Assembly (NCBI GenBank): GCA_030765065.1
Contig: CM060990.1
Location: 668,080,118-668,144,117 of the forward strand
DNA length: 64,000 nucleotides
Direction: 5' to 3'
Origin: Deroplatys truncata
Taxonomy: Eukaryota > Arthropoda > Insecta > Mantodea > Mantidae
The notes under the pieces are model-generated. The model did no database searches, had not been told where the DNA came from, and saw nothing but the letters and a program-made list of their open reading frames with translations. Shown here piece after piece: positions 31,561 through 43,800 of the stretch (position 1 is its first letter; each line of letters begins with the position of its first letter). The translations under genes were made by a program, and so were the position numbers.

Positions 31561-32147
31561 TTTTTTCCAATATATTAATATTTATTAGAAATCTTACATG
31601 TATTTCCTATTTAGAACAAAATAAAAAATATAGACTTGTTTGTATGAGCATAATCAACAAACCAACACACAGTTTTGTTTAGTAAATTCTACTGTACATG
31701 TCCTGAAGTGAACCCCAACATACAAAAATTGTTATATTGAGAAAAAGCTATATGAACCTTTAGAACACAGTTATTGGAGATATTGCTCTCCACTCACCCA
31801 TTATAACTCTCTTACAGCATATAACACTCCTTCTCCTTTCAGCCTCAAATCTTCTTTGATGATATTTGCCGCTCTTGTTGCCTTTCTCCTTTTAATTTCT
31901 ATATCTAAGCGTCGTCGAACAGCCTGCTTGACACGACATTTATAACTGCATTTGCTTATTTTGGTGGAAAGAGGAGACATTTTTGACAGTTTGTTTAAGT
32001 AAACAAACCTTACATATAGCTTTTTTACAGATATAAGGTGTCACATTTGGTCACCATATCCAACAATTTTGCAAATGCTGTTTAAACACCGTGGTAACAG
32101 CACCTCTAGTTGCCTTATATTCCTGCCTGGGTATCATTTATTCATTG
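31561..32147. other. spacer
   Basis: No feature recognised. Confidence 0.4.
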
Positions 32148-32463
32148 TTTAACCTCCTCTTATGTAGGACTTACACCCCCCAGGACTTACAGGCGGGTTC
32201 CTGGGGTCAGAGGCCCGTCGAGGAGCAGACACTCATGGATCGATAGAATATCCAGGATGGGTGAAGGTATGGGTGGAAGGAAGTAGATGAAACGGAATGA
32301 TGGTGAAATGGATGAAAGGAAAGGTGATGATGGAGCAGTTGGTGGAATGAATGGCGGGGGAAACTGGAGAACCCGGAGAAAACCCGCCCATACGCCGCCT
32401 GGGATTGAACCCGGGCCGCCTCGGTGAGAGGCGAGCGGTCTAAACACTCGGCCACGACGCCGC
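32148..32463 (-). mobile_element. SINE S2
   Basis: Minus-strand copy: head at the right end ('ggcggcgtcgtggccgagtg', 'cgggttcaatccc'), C/T-rich body, 'aggaggttaaacaatgaata' tail at the left. The segment between the B box and 'gcggcgtctgggcggg' is shortened here. No clear target duplication. Confidence 0.9.
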
Positions 32464-32550
32464 CTTACCTCTGTATCATCATTTCATAAATATATCTTCC
32501 TAGTGCGTAACATACCAGATCTTTATACGGTGTAATATATTTGAAATAGA

Positions 32551-32705
32551 GTCGTCCTCCGTGGCCTAGAGGTACCATACTTAGCCTCTAGTTCCCGAGG
32601 TCGTGTGTTCAAACCTAGAGGAGGGCGGTGGATTTTTTCGGGCGTAAAAATCCTTAGCATGGCTTCCTTCGGAAGGGAAGTACAGCCGGTGGTCCCGTGA
32701 CGTAG
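32551..32705 (+). mobile_element. SINE S1, 3'-truncated first unit of a head-to-tail pair
   Basis: Head 'cgtcctccgtggcctagagg' with a mutated B box ('gtgtgttcaaacc') and body to 'cccgtgacgtagatt', where the second S1 unit begins at once. The missing distal half does not reappear after the second unit, so this is not a simple insertion of one SINE into another. Confidence 0.85.
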
Positions 32706-33000
32706 ATTCGTCGTCCTCCATGGTGTAGTGGTTGCCATGCTAGCCTCTAGTTCCCGAAATCGCGGGCTTCAAACCCGGTGGAGGACGATGGATTTTTTCG
32801 GGCGTACAAATCCTTGGTATGGCTTCCTTTGGAAGCGAAGTAAAGCCGGTGGTCCCATGTCGTAGATTTAAGGCACGTAAAAGGACCTCAATCCTGATAA
32901 AGAGACCTCTCAGCAAAATTACTGGTCTTTCACGCCCAATATAGAATGGAACGCTAAGAACCATAGCAGTTATAGGGCATCCATAAATAAAACCCTGTTT
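32706..33000 (+). mobile_element. SINE S1, second unit
   Basis: Complete unit: 'cgtcgtcctccatggtgtag', 'cgcgggcttcaaacccggt' (one extra base in the B box), body to 'aataaaaccctgttta'. Confidence 0.9.
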
Positions 33001-33339
33001 AAAGTTACAAAAGAAAAGAATGTATATTCTTAAGGATTTTCTGTTATTTTTCTCGAATTTACTTTCATTCAAATATTCACATATTTGTCACACAAAAGCC
33101 AAATGTAACCTTCCAATCTTGATAGCAATCTGGAAGGTGATTATTACCCTCCCACACTTGGGATTTAGCAGTAATATGTCTTGTACACTTTAATCCGGCA
33201 AATTTTTGCAGATCAAATTGTTTAATTTTTCATCCTTTTTGACTAAACTATAGCCTTTATAATTTAAATGTTATAACTTTGTTTATGTTATGCGTTATTA
33301 AGTGAATCGGTGAATGAGCTTCTAACAAAGACTTTTAAA

Positions 33340-33475
33340 ATGATCAAATTCTAGACTAATGGCATTTACTTGGCGCCATTATATCAAGCAACTTTTATTA
33401 AAGACATTTCTTTCTACAGCGCTTAGTTTTGGAGATATGGTACAGTCTCAGCTTAAATGGTCCAGCCTGTATAGT
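33340..33475. mobile_element. half copy of fold-back element C
   Basis: Matches one arm of 36997-37594: 'gactaatggcatttac', 'atatcaagcaactttt', 'aagacatttctttctaca', 'ttggagatatgg', 'cttaaatggtccagcctg'. The other arm is not present on either side. Confidence 0.75.
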
Positions 33476-34856
33476 TACTCCTAAAGCATTAGTAAAATTT
33501 GGTAAAAAATCTGAAATTTTTCGATTTTTGTGCTTTTATTATACTTATAATTTGTACTTTCATACTACACAGTTGGTTTTCTTATATAAAATAATTTAAA
33601 GCCACAAATGGCTATTTAATTCATCCTGCATCCTCTAATTAAAGCACCATGTTGAAGTGTAAACTCCATTTTCGGTAGTTTTCATTTTTCAAAATGCTCC
33701 TGGGATCACAGTTTATAACTTATTAATTTGCAGTTATCTGAACACCATCAGAAATTATGGATTTAAAAGGTTTATGCACCAGTAAAATATGAAATAGTTT
33801 AGCAAAAATTAATTATTTTCCAAAAATCAAATTGAAAAGCTAAAAAATTCATTAACATGTGAACATTTTTTTCTCTTAAATTAATAAAAATTAAGAAATG
33901 CCTGCAAAATAGTTTGTTTATATTTGTATACTAAACTTAAATTAAATATTTTGTATGTATACGATAAACTTTAGGGCCCAAGGAGTATTTCATATTGCCA
34001 TATCAAGCAGTAATTGATTATGAGTATTAAAATTAATATCTTAATAACGGTTTGTCATAGCTCAATCAAATGGTGTGTGCACTATACTTTTATGTTCTGA
34101 GTATATAACAAGACAATGAGAGTAATCAGAAGAAACTGTGGATTTTTTACGATGCGTTGCCTTAAGACCAATACACGTTACGTGGCATTATAGGTTTTTG
34201 CATTCTTCCATTTTTAAAGATGTTAAACAATGTTGAAATGGTCAGTGAGTAAGCATTTCAAAGCTTATGTCATCTCTTGTTTTGTATTTCTTGGCCAACA
34301 TGAATACTTCAACATATAAATTGTTCCTTCCGCATTTGTTGTGGTTCAAATTTAATGAAAAATATTATGCTTCAATTTCACAAGTATATTCACAACACTA
34401 TCCAATTCCTTTTCCTCTAATGCAAATGTTTTGGACAAAAATAATTTTGAATACATTAAAATTTACCATTTTAATGAAAACATTTTGAAAATAAACAAAT
34501 ATTACTATCTCCATAAATAAATTATGAATAAAAATAATAACTAATCTTACTATTCTAACCTTAAAACAAAAGAAACACACTTATTGCCCGACTACAAATT
34601 TTACATTGCAAGGAGTCTTTAAAAAGTCTATAAATATTTTGTATCACATTTTTATAATGTATTTTAAAGTCATTACCATTTGAAATTTAAGTTTTGTACA
34701 GGAGTTATCTTTACTACAAGAAACATGTGTAGGAATTGCAAACTAAGGAACTTAAAAGCTAGGTAAATTGTAGCTTTATTCGAAGATCCCTTAAACTTTT
34801 TCTTTTATTAATACATTTATCAAATTTTCAAAAGCACAAGTGAATTAAGTTAATTT
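33476..34856. other. 1.4 kb AT-rich DNA without features
   Basis: Strongly AT-rich; a 73-codon plus frame (34267-34488) has no motif. Nothing recognised. Confidence 0.5.
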
Positions 34857-34871
34857 ATTTTTTACTTTATG

Positions 34872-35232
34872 GCGGCGCCGTGGCCGAGTGGTTAGACCGC
34901 TCGCCTCCCACCGAGGCGGACCGGGTTCAATCCCAGGGACCTGCATGTGGGATTTGTGGTGGACGAAGCGGCGTCTGGGCGGGTTTTCTCCGGGATCTCC
35001 GGTTTCCCCCGCCATTCATTCCACCAACTGCTCCATCATCACCTTTCCTTTCATCCATTTTCACCAACATTTCGCTTCATCTACTTCCTTCATCCCATAC
35101 CAGGCATCGGGCTGATCACCCATCCTGGATATTCTGTCTCGACGGGCCTCTGACCCCAGGCACCCGCTTGTAGGTCCTGGGGGGTGTAAGTCCTACATAA
35201 GAGGAGGGTAAACAGATAATGAATGAATGAAT
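34872..35232 (+). mobile_element. SINE S2 with perfect 15-bp target duplication
   Basis: Head 'gcggcgccgtggccgagtgg', B-box-like 'cgggttcaatccc', full body, tail of AATG repeats. ATTTTTTACTTTATG flanks it exactly at 34857-34871 and 35233-35247, so this is one of the youngest insertions here. The three overlapping frames of 68-97 codons are SINE sequence. Confidence 0.95.
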
Positions 35233-35247
35233 ATTTTTTACTTTATG

Positions 35248-35572
35248 AAAAGAATGCACTAAAATATTTTCACTGATATTGTTACATGCTGGGCGAGGGC
35301 CAAAAGGTTTCCAGCAAATTATTAAATTTCGATCACCCCAACACGCACATGGGGGAGCGTAGCTCACTAGCGGCAAGATAACCAGGACCTTGGTGTTTAA
35401 ATTTAGATGAAGGCGTGAGGTTTTTACATTATACAAAAATATTACATAACACATATTACATGGAATTTATTGACAAATGTTTAGCGACTCTACATTATGC
35501 TTAGGAAAACAGGATGCGCGGAGATGCCCCGAAGTCGAGGACTGACCACACGCGCGGGTTGCTGCTTCCACT
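35248..35572. other. spacer
   Basis: No feature recognised. Confidence 0.35.
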
Positions 35573-36290
35573 TGAGGCAGTATTTTTAACACTTGAATAA
35601 CTTCAATTAAATTATATAATATGTAATTTCAATAACAGGCCGTCTTGGATCAATATGTATGTAATAATTTATAAAAATGTATGTAACAGTCATTGCATAT
35701 GCTTATATTATTGTAAACATGTTCAATAATGTTATGTGAATGCATTATGTAATTTAATAATGTAAGAGCTGTGAGAATAATAAGTTTAACGTTGCTAACA
35801 ATGAGGTAACCTTGAGGCAATAATGAGTTTGAGAGTTTAAATGTTACTAGTCATGATTAGAGCAACGATAATGTAAACTTTGTGACAGTTTAAAAATAGC
35901 CAATCAACAGCTAGAAAAAGCTTTAATTAAATGAAGGTATTCTATTGGACTAGGATTAGCCAATCAGACACTTGAAATACAGAAGCATACGGGTTTGGCG
36001 GGTGAAATTAGTTCAGTTGCCTACAGACCTTGGTAGTGACCGGATGGAAGATGGAAGAAATATTACGTATTCGTGTGAAGCGAAAATTATGTATACGGAT
36101 TAACAAAGTGCAAGTATTAAAGTAAAGAATCTCACAGCTCTTGATATAAGTGTAGTGCTTTTCAATTTGTGTCAAGGATAAATAAAAAGAAGTGAATTTA
36201 AACTTAAAATCTGTGTAAGCCTACATTCTTGTCGCACCACGCCCTGTCTAAGAGAAACGTGTCCCTAAAACAATACTGAAGCAGCCGAGG
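35573..36290 (+). mobile_element. LTR copy, 3'-truncated
   Basis: Starts TGAGGCAG and follows the LTR landmarks up to 'gaagcagccgagg' at 36290, where it meets a partial family A copy. The AATAAA region is 'attaaagtaaagaatctc', so the polyadenylation signal has decayed. No primer-binding site. Confidence 0.85.
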
Positions 36291-36540
36291 ATTTTCTTGA
36301 AAATCTTCGTGTCGCATCTCTGGAAGATACTGAACCTAAATACCAAGTTTGGTGTTTATCCGACTGTTCGTTTCTGAGTTATGCTGTTCACAGACACACA
36401 CACACACACGGACATGTTTCCAAAAATGCTTTTTTGGGATTCAGGGGGTCTCAAAACATGTATTTCCGGTGAAATCTCGGTATCGAATTTTTGGGTGGAA
36501 TGCAATACTTCCCCTACTTACTATACGTAGTAGAGAAAGT
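36291..36540 (-). mobile_element. family A repeat, partial copy
   Basis: Minus-strand left third of the family: from 'attttcttgaaaatcttcgt' through the CA-rich patch to 'ctatacgtagtagagaaagt'. The rest is missing at the junction with the LTR. The 108-codon ORF 36349-36675 runs from this repeat into the LINE remnant. Confidence 0.9.
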
Positions 36541-36811
36541 AATAATGAATACAGAACAGCAGAGATGAAGTTCATGAGATGTGTAATGGGATGTACTAAA
36601 ATTTATAAACTAAGGAACGAAAAAATAAGATTAGATTTAAAAATCTTTTCAGTTAATGATAAGAAAATAGAATGAAATGGAAGCATCACGTTGACAGAAC
36701 AATAGAAAATAGATCACAAAAAAATTAATTATCGGCCTATAAAAAAGAGATATCTGGGTAGACCTCGTAGGAGGTGGATGGATGATAGAGACCGCTGCAG
36801 ATGATTATAAT
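36541..36811 (+). pseudogene. LINE (RTE-like) C-terminal remnant
   Basis: Plus-strand frames encode TAEMKFMRCVMGCTKIYKLR and LKIFSVNDKK, then in a second frame WKHHVDRTIENR, then in a third KKRYLGRPRRRWMDD. The series 'EMRfLR..., IRN..I+..L.I..., W..H+.RM, GRPR.RW.d' is the standard C-terminal tail of many insect LINE polyproteins. Two frameshifts and lack of the RT core make it dead. A GAA-rich run follows (36830-36855). Confidence 0.75.
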
Positions 36812-36994
36812 ACCCCATTCTTGAAAGAAGGAGAAGAAGAAAAAGAAGAAGAAGCAAACAATAGAGCTGACGACGAACATGAGAATGGCGAATTGTTAGA
36901 ACACTCCACCGATTTTAATTACATCTTAATCAATAGCTATGGAGTTAACCTATTTTCTAAATAGTTCCTAAGTGAAATGAAATAAAATATTATA
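36812..36994. other. spacer with GAA-rich run
   Basis: The 60-codon ORF 36782-36964 is translation of the GAAGAAGAA-rich tract and flank; no gene supported. Confidence 0.4.
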
Positions 36995-36996
36995 TA

Positions 36997-37594
36997 CGCG
37001 GGGTGGACCATTTAAGCTAGGACTGCACAATATTTCCAAAAACTAAGCGTTGTAGAAAGAAATTTCTTGAATAAAAGTTACGTGATATTATGGGTGAAAG
37101 TAAACGCCATTCGACGTGTTTTATTTGGAGGACGTTGTGATGGTCATTTTAGGTCACTTTAATTTTTTAAAATGCGAACCTATCTTTTTTATGTTGTTTT
37201 CTCACTCCTCATAAAAAACTAAACAACATTTTTATAAAGCATTTTGCAATTGTTCTTACACCAACGTAGATAACGAAAATTCTGAGTGGCTATGTACCAT
37301 GAGGTGATATGAGGGTCAAGCTACGTTTTATTTTGTTGCTTATTTCTCATCACAAAATAAACAGCTTTTATAAACCACTTTCTAATGAGAAAAAAACATA
37401 CAAAATGTAGGTTCCCATTAAAAAGCATGAAATTGACCCTGAAATGACCATCATAACGTCCTCCAAACAAAATACGACTAATGGCATTTACTTTCCCCCA
37501 TAATATCAAGCAACTTTTATTCAAGACATTTCTTTCTACAACACTTAGTTTTTGGAGATATTGCACAGTCTTAACTTAAATGGTCCACCCTGTT
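36997..37594. mobile_element. fold-back element C, ~150-bp terminal inverted repeats
   Basis: Left arm from 36997 ('ggggtggaccatttaagcta') and right arm ending 37594 ('acttaaatggtccaccctg') are inverted copies for about 150 bp. TA flanks both ends (36995-36996, 37595-37596). The 81-codon minus ORF is arm sequence. Copies also at 33340 (half) and 63588-64000 (split by a SINE). Confidence 0.8.
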
Positions 37595-37596
37595 TA

Positions 37597-38560
37597 TCAG
37601 TAGAAATTACAACTCGGGAAAATGAGGTACAGGTCGTAAATAAAAATGCTGTACTTATACCCATGGAAGACACAGGACTTTTCTGTTGTTAAGATTATTC
37701 CACATCTTCCCCAAAGTCTGGAAGTATGAATGAAAGTGTGAATCTGTGTGTAATTTAATGATTAAGGGCCAAAGTTTACCAGAAATCCAATGATAAGCAA
37801 ATACGAGTCAACACCATTGCCTATAGGCAATAATATGTTCACATTGTAGTTAAAGGCTGGTTACAAATGGAACTTAAAAAAACAAGAAAGAAAATCAAAG
37901 CTCACTACGGCTAATGCGCCAGTTCCCCACTGATCTGTGTTTAATTGCAACACTTGCACGAAGGAAAATCTACACACTTGAAATACGGCGCGGTTGGGCC
38001 ACCTGGTATTCCGCCTTTGCCGCCAGTCGGTTTAAAGAATGACGTCACTATTAGTTCAGCCTGCCTCTTGTCTCAAAGGGGAGGTGCGGAATTGAACCTT
38101 GGACTGCATGCGTTTCCGACTTCATAAACCGTTTGATGTATGTACTGCGACGGTGCAGAACTGCTTTTCAGTAGGACACTTTGTGGGTTCTTTGCTTGCA
38201 GATGAAGTGACCACCGATCACAGAATTTGCAAGGTTGAGTGCTAAGGCCTTCTACGCTATAACAACCGCACAGTTATTTGAGTTACCTCTCTGCATACAT
38301 GTTGAGGTTGCGAGTTTACGAGACGCAAGTGAAAGATGCTCCAGATGTAAATACTAGAAAGATGCGATACAAGCCCCATTTCACAAATGTGACCTCGAAA
38401 CTGTTGACATCCACTCCTTCCACTCATCTTTCGCTAGTCCTCTGTCAGAGGCACTAGTGTTCAACACCCTTCAAAGTATTGACGTCATGCGCAGACAACA
38501 AACTTGCGGCAACGGCCCAATAAATACGAAGACCCCGTATATGTAATGTACATAGTATAT
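37597..38560. other. spacer with one low-copy segment
   Basis: 37905-38020 resembles 51165-51295 ('atgcgccagttcccca', 'ttgggccacctggtat'), a low-copy repeat of unknown nature. Otherwise nothing recognised. Confidence 0.45.
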
Positions 38561-38850
38561 TATGTTTCAGGTTTGCAGACCCAGGCGATAGGTGTGTGGC
38601 GGCGGGACGGTGGAGTCGTGTAAAGGATATTTCCCTGGCGTATGGATGGCCGGCTGATGCTCCTTCCATGGGGTGGGACTCGTTCCCGGGATCCCAGGTT
38701 AAGGATGGTGCAGGCAGGCTAGCGCAGGCGGCAGGATTGCTGTACTCTGGAATCGTTAGGGACCCGTCCTTGCTAGTGCGCATCGTCGTCGGAATCTGGC
38801 CGTCCTTCGGGTCTCCCCTTTACCCCTTCCTCGCACGCGTTACGTAAAAC
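38561..38850 (+). mobile_element. family R retroposon copy, distal body
   Basis: 'tcaggtttgcagacccaggc', 'gcatcgtcgtcggaatctgg', 'ccgtccttcgggtctcccct' align with the 29450-29690 copy. Head missing. Confidence 0.7.
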
Positions 38851-40063
38851 ACAATGGTTCTACTGAAATGCCCTAAGTGCGGTGCTAAGCTCCAATGGCT
38901 GGTGGCCTCCTCTATCTGACTCATATCCTATCCTTCCCTTTAAGCCTTGGAACTGTAATTTCGTAAATTTCGCGTGGTATTCCAACTAACGGGTGAACAA
39001 TAACCTGATATTCACGAAAACGGGTATGAAATATCGCCAGATTGGCTTAACCTCCTCCCGACCATCTCTCAAACTCTGGAAATTCTGTATAGCCTACAAG
39101 TAACATCACGTAGTAGCGAAAGAATTATCGGAATAAGTAATTTTTAGTTAATCACAATAAATTAAATGTTAAACGTTTGCCTCTTCCTTAGTCCGTAACT
39201 ATTTAATAACATAAAAACTCCACATTTTTCAAACAATTCAGAACCTTTGATATCGGTATTCAAACATATGATAAATATGAGTACTTCCTACTCTCAGGCC
39301 ATCAGTTTAAACATTTTTTAAATGACACGTAGTCTGTAACATACAGAAAAAGGACCTCTAATATTACACTGGGCGCAATTTTCTCTCTTTATATAATTAT
39401 TTAGCATGCGCTGGTAATGAACATTCAGAGGAAATACATAATAGCTGAAGTTTAGCTGTTTGTGCGGTTTATTGTCACGTTGCGTGTGCATAGACGTTAT
39501 ACAGCTGCATGACCATTGTCTGTGTTAACTTCCGACGTACACAAACCAGTCTGAAAATGAGAAATGCAACACTCCGTTAAGGTCTAGCAGATAACAGTAT
39601 ACAAATATAAGGGATATGTTGAAACATTAGTAAAGCTAGAAGAAGAAACCTGTGTTTATGATTCATCCATAGCTTCAGAGCCATCACAAGCCGAATTGCA
39701 ATGCACTACTATAGACATTCTTAAATTATCGAATGTAAAACGTCGGTGTCGATCACTTAAACGGTTTTTGAACTGCGAGAGGCTTCTTTCAACGTTACAG
39801 GACGTTAACGTTGCATATGGAAAGTTCACTATACTATCGGCTTTTTATTCTTCATCATGGCAAAAATTATACAGAAAAATAAGAGCTATTTAACAATTAT
39901 TTTTACATGTATTCTTTATCCTCTGTGTGCAAGTTCCGGAAGGTCTTTTCTTGATTTTTTCTGACGCCTCATCCATTATTGTTATACCCTTGGATGTTTG
40001 CAACCTGTACCTGTATGTCCATCTTTGCTCATTTTGCTCGTGCCACGTACAAACACCTCATCT

Positions 40064-40064
<1 letters not shown>

Positions 40065-40120
<56 letters not shown>
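40065..40120 (+). repeat. (AAT)n microsatellite, about 18 units
   Basis: Uninterrupted TAA/AAT units over 56 bp. Confidence 0.95.
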
Positions 40121-40646
40121 TCTTGAATAAGTATCTTTAGAAAGTTTGTAGTTCCAACATATATTATATACATCTGTAAAATTGGAATAAAGGTTCCTTA
40201 GAGTGTACATTGTGACACTCGAATAAAATGAAAATTAAATGAAGAAATATCCCATACATATCGTACCAATAAAATTAGTATCTGTTGGAGTTTTGTTTTG
40301 CTGTGTATTCTGTTACCTTAACTATAAATCGTTATCATCAACGTGTATATTGCTTGAAATAAAATGCTCTGACCTTTGTCTTACATTTATATGCATTTTA
40401 TGTGGAGTAACAGCAAAAATCACCACCGTGGTTTACTCCTGGCATCAACGAAAACTCAAAAAACAAGTATGTTTTTTATGACTCCAAAATGTTATTTTCT
40501 AATATTCAGGCTTTGCGCAAATTGTTTAGTCTTCTAGTCTGTCAGGAGTTGATATTGGAAGTTGTCTTATAACCTATGTCCGTCGGGAAGAAGTGTTTTT
40601 CAATGGTGAAAGTATTATAATAATCGGCTACGTGATTTCCGAGGTT

Positions 40647-40660
40647 AGACACACACACAC

Positions 40661-40693
<33 letters not shown>
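40647..40693 (+). repeat. (CA)n microsatellite
   Basis: CA dinucleotides with a single G interruption near 40664. Confidence 0.95.
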
Positions 40694-40694
<1 letters not shown>

Positions 40695-41283
40695 GTGGGA
40701 AAGTGAGTGGAAAAGAACTTTTGATGGAGCAGTGACTAAATCTCTCTCTGAGTCTAACGAGACAGATTTAAAATGCTAAATATACGATTAACAGTATTAA
40801 TCACAACACTACTGATGGACAGGAGAAGATTAATTCATAATTTTGTAGATTTAACATAAAATGTGTGTAGGTTTTTTGCGGAACAAACATTTGGACATAT
40901 TTTATTTAAATGTACCAGACTCGTAAAGGAAGTACAGTTTACAAGGGGTCGCAGATGCATATAATAACAGGAGTGCTACATGAAAATATTGATATCTGAT
41001 TTTAGAAACATCATTTACCGTACCTCACACGATAAGTGTACGTTTTCTCTCAACTAATGAATAGGAATGTAACATTTATGTTGCGACGAAGTGACGAACA
41101 GAAATAGAAGCGTATGAAATGCGTTTATGGAAATAATTGGATCGTATGACATGGGAACACACAATAAGTAACAAGGCACATTCAGAAAGGACTGTGAAGG
41201 AAGAAACTGACAGGAGCATTCTATGAGAAGAAACGGTTGATGTATTTAAACGTTCGCTGACTACATGTTTCAAGGCAAAAAAA

Positions 41284-42113
41284 TCTGATGTGTTACACTC
41301 ACATGTATCGATCTTTTGACAATCAAAGAAAATTACATTTTACACATAGCGACCAGTTCTAAAAATATTTGACTATCGCTTAAGGCGTACTATGTTCCCC
41401 TTGTTTTGTATTTACAAGGGCAATATAGAAATACAGCAGCCTTTAAGCACATACATATCTCTTAATAGCTGGTTGCTATGTGCAGCACCATTCTCTTTGC
41501 CACAGATTAATACTCTTTACATATCCAAGACAAAAAAATGAATAACGAATTCCCATTTGAGAAAAGTATTGAAAAATTTAAGGGAATAACAAGCAATATC
41601 TCGAAAATGGTTTACACAACAAAAAAATGTATATGACATAAATTGTGTATTTTAACGCGATCTACATTTCTTGTGTAGTAAAATTTTGTCTATCTCTTAT
41701 GGTTTACCAGTTATGCAAAAGTCGTTCACAATGAAGAATACTTTTGGAGACATTTCCAGAAAATTCAAGATAAACATTTTATTTGTCATGAAAATATCTT
41801 AAACATATGATATTTTAATCAAAATCGTTAGAGCCATTTTTGAGGAAATTAAAATTTTCGAAAAATGTTCCATGTAAAGACCTTGGTGTCGCCTCTCTGG
41901 AAGATACTGAACCTAAATACCAAGTTTGGTGTTTATCCGACTGTTCATTTCTGTGTTATGCTGTTCACAGACACACACACACAGACATGATTCCAAAAAT
42001 GCTTTTTTTTGGATTCAGGGGGTCTCAAAACATATATTTCCGGTGAAATATCGGTATCGAAATTTGGGTGGAATACAATACTTCCCCTACTTACTATACG
42101 TAGTAGGGAAAGT
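41284..42113 (-). mobile_element. family A repeat, rearranged subtype
   Basis: Minus-strand copy from 'tctgatgtgttacactcaca' to 'cgtagtagggaaagt'. The right-end segment ('gactatcgcttaaggcgtac', 'atagctggttgctatgtgca') carries a rearrangement shared only with 49610-49800 of the 48994 copy, marking a subfamily. Confidence 0.85.
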
Positions 42114-42939
42114 AAAAATATAATAAAATAAATAAAATACATAACACATACTTTTAAGACAGGTTTTCCACACGCGATTACAAAGAAAAACGTGGAAAAC
42201 AGATTATAATGTGGGAAATGGGTTTACATTGAGTCATCTGCCAGATTTAAGCCAAATGTAAGCAAGAAAGGTAATATATACTTAACTTAATGTTGGGTAA
42301 GCCTTTATAGACGTGCAAACATGAAAATAAGTAAATAAATAAAATACATGCTGTGATTTCGAGATTAGCCCGCTCACTTATACATAAACTAATGCTTTAA
42401 ACACTTGGGTCCTGATGGTTAAATTATTTGGAAACTGAATATTTCAACACAAATCGCTCTGGTGATTACCAAGATAGCCGCATTTCCACATACACTCCCT
42501 TTATCCTGGATGTAAGCCATATACGAATCGATATTCATACATTTGAGGTGGTTTTCTTGATAGGCGAATACTTCTCGATACAGGTGGCCATTTGCAGTAA
42601 TGTGCTCCTACACGTTAAGGCACCATTTACACTTAAGTGCATTGCAAGTTCCATCCTTATCCCTTTCATTAAGGCAGCTCATAGCCAGTAGCATAGAAAC
42701 AGACTAGAAATAAAGGCTGACTTTTCACGTAACGGAATGGAGAAATGTCCGCTATTTTCTGTGTATATATTGCCATCCCAATAAATGAGACTTCTATACT
42801 GAAAACCACAGTTTTTAGATGAGCCTTTTGGAATATTCTAAGGGTATAAGTAATTTCTTTTCATAAAAGTGTTATATATTACTTTATAGCTGAAGTGCTA
42901 GTTCGTGATCAACAAAAATTCGAGAAATTATTACTTTTT
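42114..42939. other. AT-rich spacer
   Basis: An 87-codon plus frame (42428-42691) without motif; nothing else. Confidence 0.4.
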
Positions 42940-43717
42940 ACTTTCTCTACTACGTAGAAATTTCACCGGAAATACATGTTTTGAGACCCCCTGAAATTTT
43001 TTTTGGAAACATGCCCGTGTGTGTGTCTGTGTATCTGTGAACAGCATAACTCAGAAATGAACAGTCGGATAAACACCAAAGTTGGTATTTAGGTTCAGTA
43101 TCTTTCAGAGATGCGACACTGAGGTTTTCAAGAAAATCCTCCCACCCCAGATTACCCTTTACATGGAACTTTTTTCGAAAATTTTAATTTCTCAAAAATG
43201 GCTCTTAACGATTTTGATTAAAATATCATATGTTTAAGATATTTTCATGACAAATGAAATGTATATCTCGAATTTTCTGGGAATGTCTCCAAAAGTATTC
43301 TTCATTGTGAACGACTTTTGCATAACTGGTAAACCATAAGAGATAGACAAAATTTTACTACACAAAAAATGTAGATGGCGTTAAAATACACAATTTATGT
43401 CATACATTTTTTTTGTTGGGTGAACCATTATCGAGATACTGCTTGTTATTCCCTTAAATATTCCAATACTTATACTTTTTCTCAAATTCGTTATTCATTT
43501 TTTTGTCCTGGTAATGCAAAGAGAATGGAATACTCCACATTGCAACCACCTCTTGACTATCGCTTAAAGTCTAGCAATTTCCCTTGCACCTACAAGAAAA
43601 TTAGCAATAAAATTAACATCTCGATATCTCGATTAACATGAAGCATATGGAGAATAAGTGTTTGTAAAAATAGTTTGTACAAGAGTAGAGAAATTCATGT
43701 GAGTATTAGACATCAGA
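42940..43717 (+). mobile_element. family A repeat with left-end deletion
   Basis: Begins 'actttctctactacgtag' and jumps directly to 'aaatttcaccggaaatacat', lacking about 45 bp that include half of the hairpin. The rest is complete to 'gacatcaga'. Confidence 0.9.
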
Positions 43718-43800
43718 TTTTTTATATTTGTGATACGAAATAGATATAAAGACTCACGAGAATGTTTGAACTACTTGCTGTTCACTTAAAATGAATTTAT

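Larger units (their letters stand above)
38851..41283. other. 2.4 kb with microsatellites only
   Basis: An (AAT)n tract at 40065-40120 and a CA tract at 40647-40693. Short frames have no motifs; the 63-codon minus ORF at 39982-40173 is the microsatellite read as poly-Ile. Confidence 0.5.

Noticed and set aside
34880-35173. Three overlapping ORFs of 68-97 codons resembling predicted proteins
   Set aside because: They are translations of SINE S2, and the same peptides appear in every S2 copy.
39982-40173. 63-codon ORF with a poly-isoleucine run
   Set aside because: Direct translation of the (AAT)n microsatellite.
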